Assembly (NCBI GenBank): GCA_003388505.1 | Contig: QQVO01000036.1 | Span: 154,161-218,160 of the forward strand | Reading direction: 5' to 3' | From: Planctomycetota bacterium | Lineage (GTDB): Bacteria; Planctomycetota; Planctomycetia; Planctomycetales; Planctomycetaceae | DNA length: 64,000 nucleotides | Shown here: positions 55,352 to 64,000 of the stretch, one piece after another | Layout of the letters: every line of letters begins with the position of its first letter | Numbering within the stretch: the stretch's first letter is position 1 | Notes under the pieces: model-generated | Database searches by the model: none | The model's input: only the letters and a program-made list of their open reading frames with translations | Told to the model about the DNA's origin: nothing | Translations under genes and position numbers: made by a program

Positions 55352-58300
55352 ATGCCGCACGTCACCAACGGCCGCTTGCGATGGAACCGCCTGCTGCGCG
55401 GCGGAAAGGCCGCTGCTGTGCTGCTGGGCGTGTTGACCGCGACGCTTGCCGCAGAAGCGGACGAACCGCTCGGCGTCCAGGCGCCGGATGGCTTCGAGGT
55501 CACCCTCTACGCCGACGATGACCTGGCCCACGACATCTATTCGATGACCATCGATTCGCTGGGCCGGGTGGTGGTCTCCGGCGCGGGTTATGTTCGGATT
55601 CTGGAAGACACCGACGGCGACGGCCGGGCCGACGCGGCGAAACAGTTCGTCGACGGCCCGCAGAACGGGGCGCAGGGGATGCACTTTTATGGCCGCGATC
55701 TGCTCTGCTCGGGGGACGCCGGGCTGATCCGGTATCGCGACGAGAACGGTGACGACGTCGCCGACGGTCCGCCGGACGTGTTCCTCAAGATCAAGACAGG
55801 GGGCGAGCACGACCTGCACGCCATCCGTCGCGGACCGGACGGCTGGTTCTACGTCATCGCCGGCAACATGGCGGGCGTCGACGACAGGTTCGCCACCGAA
55901 CCGACCTCACCGATTTCTGCGCCCTATGCCGGCACGGTGATGCGACTCAAGCCGAACCTGACCGGCGGCGAAGTTGTCGCCGATGGTTTGCGAAACGCCT
56001 ATGACTTCGATTTCGGGACGCAGGGCGATCTGTTCACGTTTGACAGCGACGGCGAGCGGGACATCTCACTGCCTTGGTACCGGCCGACGCGGCTGTTCCA
56101 ACTCGTTCCCGGTTCCAACGCCGGGTGGGTCGAGCGGAGCTGGAAGCGGCCCGACTATTTTCTGGACATGCTGCCGGTGGTGGGAGAATTCGGGCGCGGC
56201 TCACCGACCGGCGTGGTGTGCTACCGACATACGCAGTTTCCGCGCGATTTTCACGGGGCGCTGTTCATTCTCGACTGGACCTACGGCCGGGTGATGGCGG
56301 TCGAACTGCTCCGCGACGGCAGCAGTTGGAGGGGGAATCCCATCGACTTTCTGACGGCCGTCGGTCAACACGGCTTCGCCCCCACCGACGCCGCCGTGGG
56401 GCCGGACGGTTCGCTGTACGTGTCGGTGGGAGGCCGCGGCACGCGGGGGAGCGTCTACCGGGTGCGATCGACGGAGTCGCCGCCGGTCGAACTGCCGGAC
56501 GCTTCGCCCACGCTCCCCACTGCGGCAAAGCTTGAGCTGTGCCTCACGGCTCCGCAGCCGCTGGCAAGCTGGTCGCGTCGCCGCTGGGAACCGCTGGCGA
56601 TGCAGATTGGCCGAGACCCCTTTGTGCGGGCGGCGCTGGATGAGCGGCGCGCGACGTCGCAGCGCGTGCGGGCCATCGAGATTCTGACGGAGAAATTCAA
56701 CGGCCTGCAGGCCGACGAAATGCAGTGGCTGACGCGGAGCGCCGCCTACGAAGTGCGGGCCCGCGCCGCCTGGTCGGTGGGCCGCACGCAGACGGAACTG
56801 CCGAGCCCGGCCATGTTGCAGCGGGGGATCGTCGATTCCGACCCGCTCGTCGCGCGGGTGGCGCTGGAGGCGCTGATCGGAGCGAAACCGGAGGCGTATC
56901 GCGACCTGGTCCAGCCGATTGCGCGGGGGTTGGGCAATGACGATCGCCATGTGCGTCAAGCTGCGGAGCGCCTGCTGACGCGGCTGGATGAGGAAACTTA
57001 CCACGCGGTGGCGCAGCGGGCGGTCCGCGAGGGATGGCAGGCGGCGATTCCGCTGGCGCAGGGCTTCGCCGATCGCAAGTCCGGCTTCAGCGCGTACACG
57101 GTCGACATCGGCGTCCTCGTCCTGGAGCAGGATCTCCCCACCGAACGGAAACTCGAAGCGGCACGGCTGATCCAGATCGGACTCGGCGACCTTGGCCCGG
57201 CGGAAGTCCCGGAAGGTCCGGTGTTCACCGGCTACGCACCGCAGATCGATCTCGAACCGCACGCTGAGGAGATCGCGCCGCTGGTCGAGCGGATTGCCGC
57301 CGTCTACCCGACCGGCGATTCCCAAGTCGATCACGAACTGGCCCGCGTGCTGGCGATGATCCGCCCCGACGACTCCGAACTCGTCACGCGATTGCTCGCT
57401 GAGATCACCGAGGAATCGCATCCGACAGACGACCTGCACCGGCTGATCGTTCTGGCGCGGCTGCCGGCCGAGCGGACCGCAGAACAACGGGCAAAGACCG
57501 CGCACGCGCTGTTGAACATCGACCGGAAGGTCGAGGAACGCGAACTCCGGCAGGACAGCCAGTGGCCCGATCGCACGATGGAACTCTACACGGCGCTCGT
57601 CGCGCGCGACCCCGAGTTGCCGGTCGCGCTGCTGGAGCATGAAGACTTCGGCCGGCCGGGGCACGTGTTGTATGTCGTCGCGCTGCCGCCGGAGCGGTTC
57701 GGCGACGCGATCGCCGTCTTCGTCGAGAAGGTGAAGACAGACGACGATTACGAGTGGAACAACGACGTGGTCTTCCTGCTCGGGGCCGCGCAGGATCCGG
57801 AGGTGAGAACGCTGCTCCGCGAACGGGGGGACGACTACTCCCTCCGCAACCCGATCCTCGTCACTCTCTCACAGGAACCGACGGATGAAGACCGGCCGCT
57901 GTTCATCGCCGGTTTGGAAGGCACGCCGACCGACGTGATGGGCGAGTGCATCAAGGCGCTCGCGCTGCTCGATCCCAGCGATGCGCCCGAGGAAGTGGTC
58001 GCTCTGGTGCGTGCGTTACGGCGTCTCGGTTACCGGGAGGAAGAGCGCGAGCTGCGCGACCAGGTCGTCGAGTTGCTGCGTCTGCGGACCGGTGAAGGCT
58101 TCGGCTACGAGTTGGGACGCGAGAACGATCCGCAACAGGCCAGCATCGACCAGTGGACGGCGTGGGCGGAAGAGAACTTCGCCGAAGAGTTCGCAAAGCA
58201 ATCCGGCGCAACGGTCGAAAGCCTGGAGGAACTCAAGAACCTGATCGCCGGCGTCGACTGGGACGCGGGCGATCCGGCGCGAGGAGAGACGCTGTTCATC

Positions 58301-58711
58301 AAGCGGCAATGTGCACAATGCCACAACAGCCGCACGGCGCTCGGCCCCGACCTGACCGGCGCGGCGGGACGTTTCTCGCGCGAAGACCTGTTCACAGCCA
58401 TTGCCCTGCCGAACAAGGACGTCTCCCCCCGTTACCAGACGACGACGATCCTCACCGAGGACGGCAAGGTCCACACCGGATTGATCGTCTACGAATCGGT
58501 CGACGGCCTCGTCCTGCGAAACGCCCGGAACCAGACACTGCGGTTCGAAGAGGACGAGATCGAAGAGAAGCGCACCATCAGCACGTCCATCATGCCGACC
58601 GGTCTGCTGAAGGACCTCACCTCCTCCGACCTCGCCGACCTGTACGCCTACCTCCGCCAACTCGGCGTCCGCACCGCCGACAACGGCGAAGCGGCCTCAG
58701 GCGGCGAGTGA
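55352..58711 (+). CDS. PVC-type haem-binding CxxCH protein with propeller and HEAT domains
   Basis: 1,119 residues from the ATG at 55352, chosen for GGGAGAG just upstream (an ATG at 55337 is in frame). Signal segment AAAVLLGVLTATLAAEA. Residues about 25-375 form a membrane-bound dehydrogenase-type beta-propeller (TDGDGRADAAKQFVDG, GPDGWFYVIAGN, GPDGSLYVSVGGRG). HEAT-like helical repeats fill about 400-960. The C-terminal c-type cytochrome has CAQCH with the haem Met probably in TSIMPTGL. This is a hallmark planctomycete periplasmic protein, thought to oxidise carbohydrates or other organics. Confidence 0.93.
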   Translation: MPHVTNGRLRWNRLLRGGKAAAVLLGVLTATLAAEADEPLGVQAPDGFEVTLYADDDLAHDIYSMTIDSLGRVVVSGAGYVRILEDTDGDGRADAAKQFVDGPQNGAQGMHFYGRDLLCSGDAGLIRYRDENGDDVADGPPDVFLKIKTGGEHDLHAIRRGPDGWFYVIAGNMAGVDDRFATEPTSPISAPYAGTVMRLKPNLTGGEVVADGLRNAYDFDFGTQGDLFTFDSDGERDISLPWYRPTRLFQLVPGSNAGWVERSWKRPDYFLDMLPVVGEFGRGSPTGVVCYRHTQFPRDFHGALFILDWTYGRVMAVELLRDGSSWRGNPIDFLTAVGQHGFAPTDAAVGPDGSLYVSVGGRGTRGSVYRVRSTESPPVELPDASPTLPTAAKLELCLTAPQPLASWSRRRWEPLAMQIGRDPFVRAALDERRATSQRVRAIEILTEKFNGLQADEMQWLTRSAAYEVRARAAWSVGRTQTELPSPAMLQRGIVDSDPLVARVALEALIGAKPEAYRDLVQPIARGLGNDDRHVRQAAERLLTRLDEETYHAVAQRAVREGWQAAIPLAQGFADRKSGFSAYTVDIGVLVLEQDLPTERKLEAARLIQIGLGDLGPAEVPEGPVFTGYAPQIDLEPHAEEIAPLVERIAAVYPTGDSQVDHELARVLAMIRPDDSELVTRLLAEITEESHPTDDLHRLIVLARLPAERTAEQRAKTAHALLNIDRKVEERELRQDSQWPDRTMELYTALVARDPELPVALLEHEDFGRPGHVLYVVALPPERFGDAIAVFVEKVKTDDDYEWNNDVVFLLGAAQDPEVRTLLRERGDDYSLRNPILVTLSQEPTDEDRPLFIAGLEGTPTDVMGECIKALALLDPSDAPEEVVALVRALRRLGYREEERELRDQVVELLRLRTGEGFGYELGRENDPQQASIDQWTAWAEENFAEEFAKQSGATVESLEELKNLIAGVDWDAGDPARGETLFIKRQCAQCHNSRTALGPDLTGAAGRFSREDLFTAIALPNKDVSPRYQTTTILTEDGKVHTGLIVYESVDGLVLRNARNQTLRFEEDEIEEKRTISTSIMPTGLLKDLTSSDLADLYAYLRQLGVRTADNGEAASGGE

Positions 58712-58720
58712 GTGAGCGAA

Positions 58721-58785
58721 CGGACCGCGGTTGACGCGGATTGAACGGATGACGGCGGATTGGTGTGGAAGGATGAACCAGCCAG
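58721..58785. repeat. CGCGGAT-type spacer element (family D)
   Basis: GACCGCGGTTGACGCGGATT followed by GGCGGATTGGTGTGGAAGGA and an AGCC end. A looser copy lies at 63511-63595 (GGCCGCGG, CACGGATGGGTATGGAGCAA, AGCC). Shorter CGGAT-rich relatives are at 24171-24220 and 59258-59305. Confidence 0.5.
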
Positions 58786-58832
58786 CTGGTCAGAGTTACA
58801 CTTTTCTCTTGTTCTGAGTAGAGATTGGTGCA

Positions 58833-59222
58833 ATGGGGGGCAATGCTGAATGGGGCTTGGTCGCCTATGGCCGGAGCGGCGATGTCGAAGTCCAGATCGA
58901 TGAGTCCTTGTCCGATTCGGAAGTGTGGGAACTCTCGATCGAAACGAACTATGGCGAATTCCGTTTTCGTATTCTCAGCATTGAGACCGTTGATCGGATG
59001 CACGAATTCCTCAACGCTTCTCGCTCTGATTGGGATGAGCTTCAATTGGGCGAATTCTCGGGCGAACCAGTACTATTGATCGCAGATCATCCACCGGAAG
59101 AGCAGTACTGGGTCAGGATCGTATCCACGTCAGGCTGTGTCGAATTCAGATTTGTCGATAGCGGGCTCACAGATCTGCGAGCCGCAGTCGAATCTGCACG
59201 ACGAAACCTCAACTCGGAGTGA
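58833..59222 (+). CDS. Hypothetical protein, 129 aa
   Basis: Soluble, acidic, beta-strand-rich pattern (VWELSIETNYGEFRFRILSI, PVLLIADHPPEEQYWVRIVS) with a terminal helix (DLRAAVESARRNL). ATG start at 58833. No family is recognised. Composition is less GC-rich than the cytochrome gene upstream. The protein-like strand pattern and clean stop support it. Confidence 0.6.
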   Translation: MGGNAEWGLVAYGRSGDVEVQIDESLSDSEVWELSIETNYGEFRFRILSIETVDRMHEFLNASRSDWDELQLGEFSGEPVLLIADHPPEEQYWVRIVSTSGCVEFRFVDSGLTDLRAAVESARRNLNSE

Positions 59223-59571
59223 TCGCGACGCATTCTCAAAATCTGAAGGCCTCTTGGCAACGAATCTGCGTTGATCCGCCGAATCTGCGTCATCCACGGC
59301 CCATTACGACGGGACAGCATAGCCCCTCACTTCATCCCCTCCCGTGACACGCATCAACAAAGACTGTGATGATGCCCGCGTGGCGACAGTCAGTTGCATG
59401 GGCGGGGGATTCGGCCGATGCCGGCGAAGTCCAACAATCGAATCTGCCCCGGACCGGTCTCGCGGCGGGAATGGTCGCGAATCGGCGGCCTGAACCTCGG
59501 TGCGCTCGCCGCGGGTTGCCGCCGTCGCTCGCGCAACTGCTGGCGTCTGAGCAGAAGTCGACGGGCGACCG
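59223..59571. other. Intergenic stretch
   Basis: 349 bp. It contains a family D relative (GAATCTGCGTTGATCCGCCG, 59263-59282) and no supported gene. Confidence 0.45.
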
Positions 59572-59823
59572 TCACTTCATCAGCATTCGGGAGAGGTTGC
59601 TGAGCGTGAGTCCGACGGCCGCGCCGAGCGTGGTGAAGACGGCGACCTGCTCGTCCGATTCGCCCAGCATTCCCAAGGCCAACCCGCAGATCGAAAAGAC
59701 CAGCATCAACAAGCCCGAAGCACAGAAAGCCCGGTCATCTCTGCTGAAGAGACGCCGAGGCTGACCGGGAACGACCAGTTCTGCGGTTCTGGCTGGAACG
59801 TGATTCAGCAGTTTGACACTCAT
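59572..59823 (-). CDS. Small membrane protein, 83 aa
   Basis: ATG start at 59821-59823 with GAGAGGGG 5-12 bp upstream, a good ribosome-binding site. Two hydrophobic segments, AFCASGLLMLVFSICGLALGML and VAVFTTLGAAVGLTLSNL, separated by a short acidic loop. No family is recognised. Probably an inner-membrane protein. Confidence 0.65.
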   Translation of the reverse strand: MSVKLLNHVPARTAELVVPGQPRRLFSRDDRAFCASGLLMLVFSICGLALGMLGESDEQVAVFTTLGAAVGLTLSNLSRMLMK

Positions 59824-60448
59824 CGGCCCCTCTCAGTTGAGTGCTTGCCCGTGAAACGCAGGCGGACGGAGCGATCGCGCGGGCATCGCCGGCTGAATCG
59901 CTCATCATGGCGGTCGGAATGGTCAGCACAGCCGACGCCGCGATCGCCGCGGTTCTCACCGAATAATAAGCTCAACACGACATGAGCATCGTGGATATTG
60001 TGGATGAGGGCGAATTCCGCCTTCTCCGACCGGCTTTCAGTCTGTCTGTGGGGGGCATCACGGTGGATCGGATTGGGGGGATCCCCCGGATGTCCCTGTT
60101 GCATCGCCTGGTCGCATATGACGCCGGCAAGGCCGCGCCGTATCGCGCGCTGTTGGGACGCGCGCTCCGATCCGCACGGCAGTGGAATTCTGACTTGCAT
60201 CAGAGTTGTACTGAATGCACCGACGAGTTTGCCCGGAAATGTGAGAAATCTGGATCTGCATCCCGCTTTGTGCGTCGGCGTGGGCTACGCTTTGATTGGA
60301 TTGCTGGTCTGGCAATTCCGGTGCTTGGGGTGAGCCGTTCTCACGGGAGCACGAATCCCGCAGGGTTTCGTACGATTCTGCGGTCCAACCAACTCGAAAA
60401 TAATGCCCTGACAGGGAAATCGGTTTCCTATGCAATTGGAGTAAAGAC
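59824..60448. other. Intergenic stretch with family B copy
   Basis: 625 bp. An open frame (59982-60452) crosses it, but its last third is repeat family B in translation and the rest has no recognisable domain, so I do not call it a gene. Family B copy 3 occupies 60321-60437. Confidence 0.5.
60321..60437 (+). repeat. Dispersed repeat family B, copy 3
   Basis: GGAGCACGAATCCCGCAGGG, then CGGTCCAACCAACTCGAAAA, TGCCCTGACAGGGAAA and GCAATTG, in the same order as the other copies. It ends just before the ribosome-binding site of the first PilZ gene. Confidence 0.78.
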
Positions 60449-60898
60449 ATGACGACCGCGGGCCCGGCACAGACGTTGACGATCGAGGACTTGGACGCGC
60501 TGCTTGACGGTGAGCATCGCGAGCACGGACGGATTGATCACCGCGCACGGATCCAGGTCATCTCCCTTTCCGCCGATCGAACAGGCGTCCGACCAGTCAT
60601 CACGTTGGGTTGGACCGAGGACGTGTCGGCGGGGGGCGCCAAGCTCCTGATCGACGCATCCCTCGCGCCCAGCCAATTCTGGATTCGTATCCCGGAGTCG
60701 GCTCGACGAAACCAGTTCGTCGAATGCCGGGTGAGATGGAGTGAGACGGGACACGGACTTCCGAACGGCCACTGCCGCTGTGGAGTCGAGTTCCAGCGGA
60801 TTCTGAGCCGCGAGGAATTCGACGAAGTGCTCTCCTGCGGCACATTCGTGGGCGATGTCCAGAGTCAGCCACGATCTATCAAACCGCCCGCTCATTGA
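60449..60898 (+). CDS. PilZ-domain-like protein 1
   Basis: 149 residues; ATG after GGAG. The PilZ c-di-GMP-binding motifs are visible: RxxxR in GRIDHRARIQV and DxSxxG in EDVSAGGAKL. Later strands are WIRIPESARRNQFVECRVRW and CRCGVEFQRILSREEFDEVL. Clear paralogue of the protein at 61092-61541, sharing the same length, spacing and closing GVEFQ.(I/V)LSREEF motif. It likely binds c-di-GMP and acts as a small adaptor or receptor. Confidence 0.82.
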   Translation: MTTAGPAQTLTIEDLDALLDGEHREHGRIDHRARIQVISLSADRTGVRPVITLGWTEDVSAGGAKLLIDASLAPSQFWIRIPESARRNQFVECRVRWSETGHGLPNGHCRCGVEFQRILSREEFDEVLSCGTFVGDVQSQPRSIKPPAH

Positions 60899-61091
60899 TG
60901 AGGGTCCGGTCAGAAGCGGCAACTCAATGCTGTCTTGAACGTGGCGGTGATCGTCTGCAGGGCTCGGCTGATTTCGTGGATTATTCCCTACAACGGTGCT
61001 CGTACGTTCAGAAGGACGTGTCGGCGAAGTGGGAGAGTCGTTCTCGTGAATCGTCGAATTGTGTTTCCTGGGTTGACTAAGGGGCAATCGG

Positions 61092-61541
61092 ATGCAGTTC
61101 CGTAACCAATCGAACATGTTGACACTGGAAGAACTTGATCTGGTCACATCAAGTGACCAGCGGTTACACCCGCGCTTCGAGCAGCAGTTGTCGGTGCAGG
61201 TGGTCTGTCCCCGGGTGGACCGAGCACCTGTAGGCTCAGATATCTACTTGGGCTGGATCGATGATGTTTCCGAAGCGGGAGCCAAGCTGCGGATCCCCCG
61301 CTCAGTTACGGCGGACCGTTTCTATATCCGGTTTCCTGAGGCCCCGTCTCGCAACGACTTCATCGAGTGTTGCATCATGTGGACGGACATCCCCGCCGAT
61401 GAGCCAAATGCGTTGATGCCGTCGGAAGCCATGTTCCGTTGTGGCGTGGAGTTTCAGCAGGTTCTGAGTCGCGAAGAATTCGAACAGCGTCTGATCGACG
61501 CGCGCGGGGGCGAAGAGTGGTCTGTGCTGCGGGAGCGCTAG
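61092..61541 (+). CDS. PilZ-domain-like protein 2
   Basis: 149 residues; ATG after AAGGGGCAA. PilZ motifs: RLHPR (RxxxR) and DVSEAG (DxSxxG). It shares LTLEELDLV (compare LTIEDLDAL), FYIRFPEAPSRNDFIECCI and RCGVEFQQVLSREEFEQRL with PilZ protein 1, so the pair arose by tandem duplication. They are 193 bp apart, each with its own ribosome-binding site. Confidence 0.82.
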   Translation: MQFRNQSNMLTLEELDLVTSSDQRLHPRFEQQLSVQVVCPRVDRAPVGSDIYLGWIDDVSEAGAKLRIPRSVTADRFYIRFPEAPSRNDFIECCIMWTDIPADEPNALMPSEAMFRCGVEFQQVLSREEFEQRLIDARGGEEWSVLRER

Positions 61542-61815
61542 CTGGCGATAGGTTTTCTTCATCGACTCGCACGAAATTCATCTTGGTTCGATGGTGGAAC
61601 GCGGATTGATACTACCGAACTGAAGAGCGATTCTCGTTCTGACGCCCACCCTGATGACGGTCGGTTTGGTGTCTTCCGCGTTCCGTCGATTTCCTCCCCA
61701 CAGCACGCAGGGGAATCGGCCCGGCAACGCGAAATCCCGGAGACTTCGGACGCCCATCGATTGATGACGTACCTTTTCTGCACTCACAGGTAACACCGCA
61801 GATTGAGGAGTCACT

Positions 61816-63192
61816 GTGCAGACATCTCACGCCAACTCGAAACCCGAAGCGGGCTGGCTGCTGCGCGAGTTGGTCGGTTCGTCAAGCGCCGCCGACTCGG
61901 AGCCGACTTCCGACAAGCCGGCCGTCGTCAAGCAAGCCTCGCAACGCGACAAGTTCTTCCCGCAGGCTCCCCAGACACCAGAGGATCTGGGAATACGTGC
62001 CAGCGACGTCGCGGCGCTTGTCCTGCGAACCCTGATGTCGCGCGACGGACAGTCGGGCCGACAGATCGCCCAACAGGTCCGAGTGTCGCTGCCAATTCTG
62101 GAGTCGTTCGTGCGCTCCATGAGAGACGACAAGCTGCTCTCCGTGCGGAAGGCGTCCGGAGCGGTCGACTACGAGTATGAGTTGACGGATCGCGGACTGG
62201 AGGCAGCGAAACGCGCGAATCAGTCGACCACATACAGCGGGTCGGCCCCCGTTTGCGTCGACGACTATTTGGAAAGCCTGCGGCGACAGTCTCTCTCCCA
62301 ATGCCGCGTGACACCCGACACATTAAAGACGGCCCTGGGCGATCTCAGATTCGACGCGGCGACGATCAACAAAGTCGGGCAGGCGATGGTCGGCGGCAAG
62401 GCGATGCTCGTTCACGGTGCCCCGGGGAACGGCAAGACGAGCGTCGCCCAACGGTTGACTTCGGCCTATTCCCGCGGCGTATGGATCCCACGAGCGGTCA
62501 GCTTCAGCGGAATGATCGCCCGAATCTATGACCCACTCGTCCATAACGAGTTGGAGCCACCGGTAGAAGCCAAGCGCGAAATCGACCAGCGGTGGATCTT
62601 CGTGTCTCGTCCATCTGTCGTCGTAGGAGGTGAGTTGACTCTGGAATCGTTCGAATTCGCGCTCGATCGACAGACGGGATTGTTGGAGACCCCGTTGCAG
62701 TTGAAGGCCAATTGCGGGGTGCTCGTCATCGACGACTTTGGGCGCCAGCGGGTGAATCCCACAGAGATTCTCAACCGCTTGATCGTGCCTCTCGAGTCAC
62801 GTTTCGACATCTTGACTTTACCGAACGGTCGCTCCGTCCGCCTGCCGTTCGAGCAGTTGCTGGTCCTTTCCACAAACCTCGAACCGTCCGATCTGGTCGA
62901 GGAGGCGTTCATGCGGCGGATCCCATACAAGATCCGTGTGCAAGACCCCTCGGTGACTGAGTTCCGGAAACTCTTCGAGCGCATCGCCCGATCTTTGGGA
63001 CTCGCCTGTGAACCGACAGTGATCGATTATCTGATAAGTACGCACTACGAGCGTCCTCAGCGTCCCCTCAGATTCTGTCACGCACGGGATTTGCTGTCGC
63101 TCATCTGCAACGCGTGCGCGTTCAACGGTCTTCCGCCGGTGGTGACGGTCGAACTCCTGAACGAAGCCGTCGGCAACTACTTCGACGACTAA
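61816..63192 (+). CDS. Winged-helix/AAA ATPase
   Basis: 458 residues. The start is a GTG at 61816, 6 bp after GAGGAG, which decides it. Residues about 55-135 form a winged helix (SGRQIAQQVRVSLPILESFV, YEYELTDRGLEAAKRA). Walker A is GAPGNGKTS (201-209), Walker B VLVIDDFGR (302-310), and sensor 1 probably STNLEP. The lid region includes RRIPYKIRV. AAA proteins of this layout occur in planctomycetes near surface/pilus or signalling genes; exact function unknown. Co-directional with two PilZ genes and the small gene that follows. Confidence 0.8.
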   Translation: MQTSHANSKPEAGWLLRELVGSSSAADSEPTSDKPAVVKQASQRDKFFPQAPQTPEDLGIRASDVAALVLRTLMSRDGQSGRQIAQQVRVSLPILESFVRSMRDDKLLSVRKASGAVDYEYELTDRGLEAAKRANQSTTYSGSAPVCVDDYLESLRRQSLSQCRVTPDTLKTALGDLRFDAATINKVGQAMVGGKAMLVHGAPGNGKTSVAQRLTSAYSRGVWIPRAVSFSGMIARIYDPLVHNELEPPVEAKREIDQRWIFVSRPSVVVGGELTLESFEFALDRQTGLLETPLQLKANCGVLVIDDFGRQRVNPTEILNRLIVPLESRFDILTLPNGRSVRLPFEQLLVLSTNLEPSDLVEEAFMRRIPYKIRVQDPSVTEFRKLFERIARSLGLACEPTVIDYLISTHYERPQRPLRFCHARDLLSLICNACAFNGLPPVVTVELLNEAVGNYFDD

Positions 63193-63205
63193 CAGCAACT
63201 CGCCT

Positions 63206-63457
63206 ATGTCGACTCGCAATCTTGCCAGCATTGAAAGCGGCAAACCGCCGTCGGCCGCCGTCGCCCGCCAACTCAAGGAACTGCAGCGGGTTGTCGATGC
63301 ATTGTCGGAAGTCGTGCAGCAGGACGCCATCGGCCCCTGGATGGAACAACCCAACGACGCCTTCGACGGACTCAAGCCGATTGAAGTCATCGAACGCGGC
63401 GAAGTCGACCGCATCTGGCAGATGATCTTCTACTTGCGATCCGGGATCGCCAGTTAA
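63206..63457 (+). CDS. Small protein with MbcA/ParS/Xre-type toxin-binding domain
   Basis: 83 residues, 13 bp after the AAA gene. The C-terminal half (WMEQPNDAFDGLKPIEVIER then GEVDRIWQMIFYLRSGI) matches the DUF2384 toxin-binding domain of MbcA/ParS/Xre antitoxins. The N-terminal Xre HTH is missing, and no RES toxin follows, so it may be an orphan or a subunit of the AAA protein. Confidence 0.72.
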   Translation: MSTRNLASIESGKPPSAAVARQLKELQRVVDALSEVVQQDAIGPWMEQPNDAFDGLKPIEVIERGEVDRIWQMIFYLRSGIAS

Positions 63458-63896
63458 CCTTCCACGACGACTGATCCTCTCCCACACCACCCGCCGCGCG
63501 ACCTCCTCGAATAGGCCGCGGATGGCGCAGATCTGGCGGGTTGACACGGATGGGTATGGAGCAAGCAGCCCCCCCGGAGATTTGACCAGTCAGCCCGTAA
63601 TCTCGAACGCATTTCACCTTGCTCCGTTGTGTCCCGACCGCAGCAGACGCAGACTGCTTGAAGAGTCCGGGATCATGCGTGAGAATCGAGGCCGTCGCAT
63701 CGCGCCAACGTGCCGAGGTCGGCGGCCTCGTCGGCAGTTCGCTTCGTCACGTGCCGCGCAAGAATGGCTCGCTGGGTTCGCGTACCGAATTCGATGTATC
63801 TCCTTGCCTGGCAACGGATTCACGGTCGCCTGTCTTCACGGTATTCTCAATATCGATTGTTGAGAGATAAACAAGTTCGTCAGCAAGAGTTGCCGT
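63458..63896. other. Intergenic stretch
   Basis: About 440 bp. Family D relative at 63511-63595; nothing else recognised. Short open frames on the plus strand (63522-63863, 63619-63870) are not protein-like. Confidence 0.45.
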
Positions 63897-64000
63897 ATGC
63901 CGCTAAGTGGCAATGAAAAGACCACCGCCAAGCGTCGAATCATGAAACTCGTGACGACGCCGATACTCGATCTTGGCTTCACACTCGCAGGTGGCGGGAG
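63897..64000 (+). CDS. Possible 5' end of a gene running out of the window
   Basis: ATG at 63897 with AAGAG about 8 bp upstream. The readable residues are MPLSGNEKTTAKRRIM then KLVTTPILDLGFTLAGGG, open to the window edge. A second ATG lies at 63942. Too short to assign a family. Confidence 0.3.
   Translation, partial: MPLSGNEKTTAKRRIMKLVTTPILDLGFTLAGGG

Noticed and set aside
59982..60452. 156-residue plus-strand ORF before the first PilZ gene
   Set aside because: Its last third is the translation of repeat family B, the rest shows no domain or codon pattern of a gene, and it overlaps the PilZ start.
1..64000. tRNA, rRNA, RNase P, SRP RNA, tmRNA and CRISPR
   Set aside because: I looked for T-loop phrases, the gaggaaagtcc RNase P motif, the SRP loop motif and evenly spaced repeats, and found none that fit. 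tRNAscan-SE and Infernal would be decisive.

Overview
The window looks like a chromosomal segment of a planctomycete of the Planctomycetales type. DNA is GC-rich, genes are loosely packed on both strands, and the gene families are characteristic: a DUF1559 prepilin-like protein, a PVC-type CxxCH cytochrome fused to a propeller/HEAT scaffold, a secreted sulfatase, YHS-like repeats in a secreted protein, an ECF sigma factor next to a WD40/TolB-type Ser/Thr kinase, FIST, and many signal-peptide or lipoprotein hypotheticals. No rRNA, tRNA, CRISPR array or transposase gene was recognised.

Layout. 0.1-5 kb: quinone oxidoreductase, two small unknowns, TlpA-like lipoprotein, MarC, tyrS. 5-9 kb: secreted YHS-like protein, SppA-type peptidase and a Cys-rich secreted protein, with operator-like palindromes between the first two. 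8.8-15.6 kb: TrkA/TrkH-type potassium uptake, lectin-like secreted protein, hairpin-rich spacer, sulfatase, alpha/beta hydrolase. 15.8-22.8 kb: a large Lhr helicase gene split into two ORFs by about 2.3 kb of toxin-antitoxin-like genes (HicAB, a TTG-start small ORF, an opposite-strand nucleotidyltransferase and a MenA/MenT-like pair). 22.8-36.1 kb: DUF1559, ispF, ABC permease, a large ABC exporter with a degraded ATPase, MESH1-like HD hydrolase, ispH, frr, lipoprotein, Fsr-like MFS pump, FIST protein. 37-41.3 kb: ECF sigma and giant kinase. 41.4-46.5 kb: thioredoxin-fold lipoprotein without the CxxC, BamA, and a tiny Cys-rich ORF. 46.7-55 kb: hybrid histidine kinase, single-domain response regulator, REC-cyclase operon, and a CPA2 antiporter. 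55.3-64 kb: PVC cytochrome, small unknowns, two paralogous PilZ proteins, a winged-helix/AAA ATPase, a ParS/MbcA-like small protein, and a partial ORF at the edge.

The most notable signals are the split lhr with its embedded toxin-antitoxin cluster, in which the second lhr half starts inside the stop codon of a MenT-like gene; three dispersed intergenic repeat families, some of which touch the stop codons of neighbouring genes; a spacer made of compensating hairpins with the same TGAAG/CTTCA loop; the pseudo-ATPase ABC exporter; and the short CCRCCRCCRC peptide gene with its own terminator. Family names are from recall of motifs; no database search was possible.
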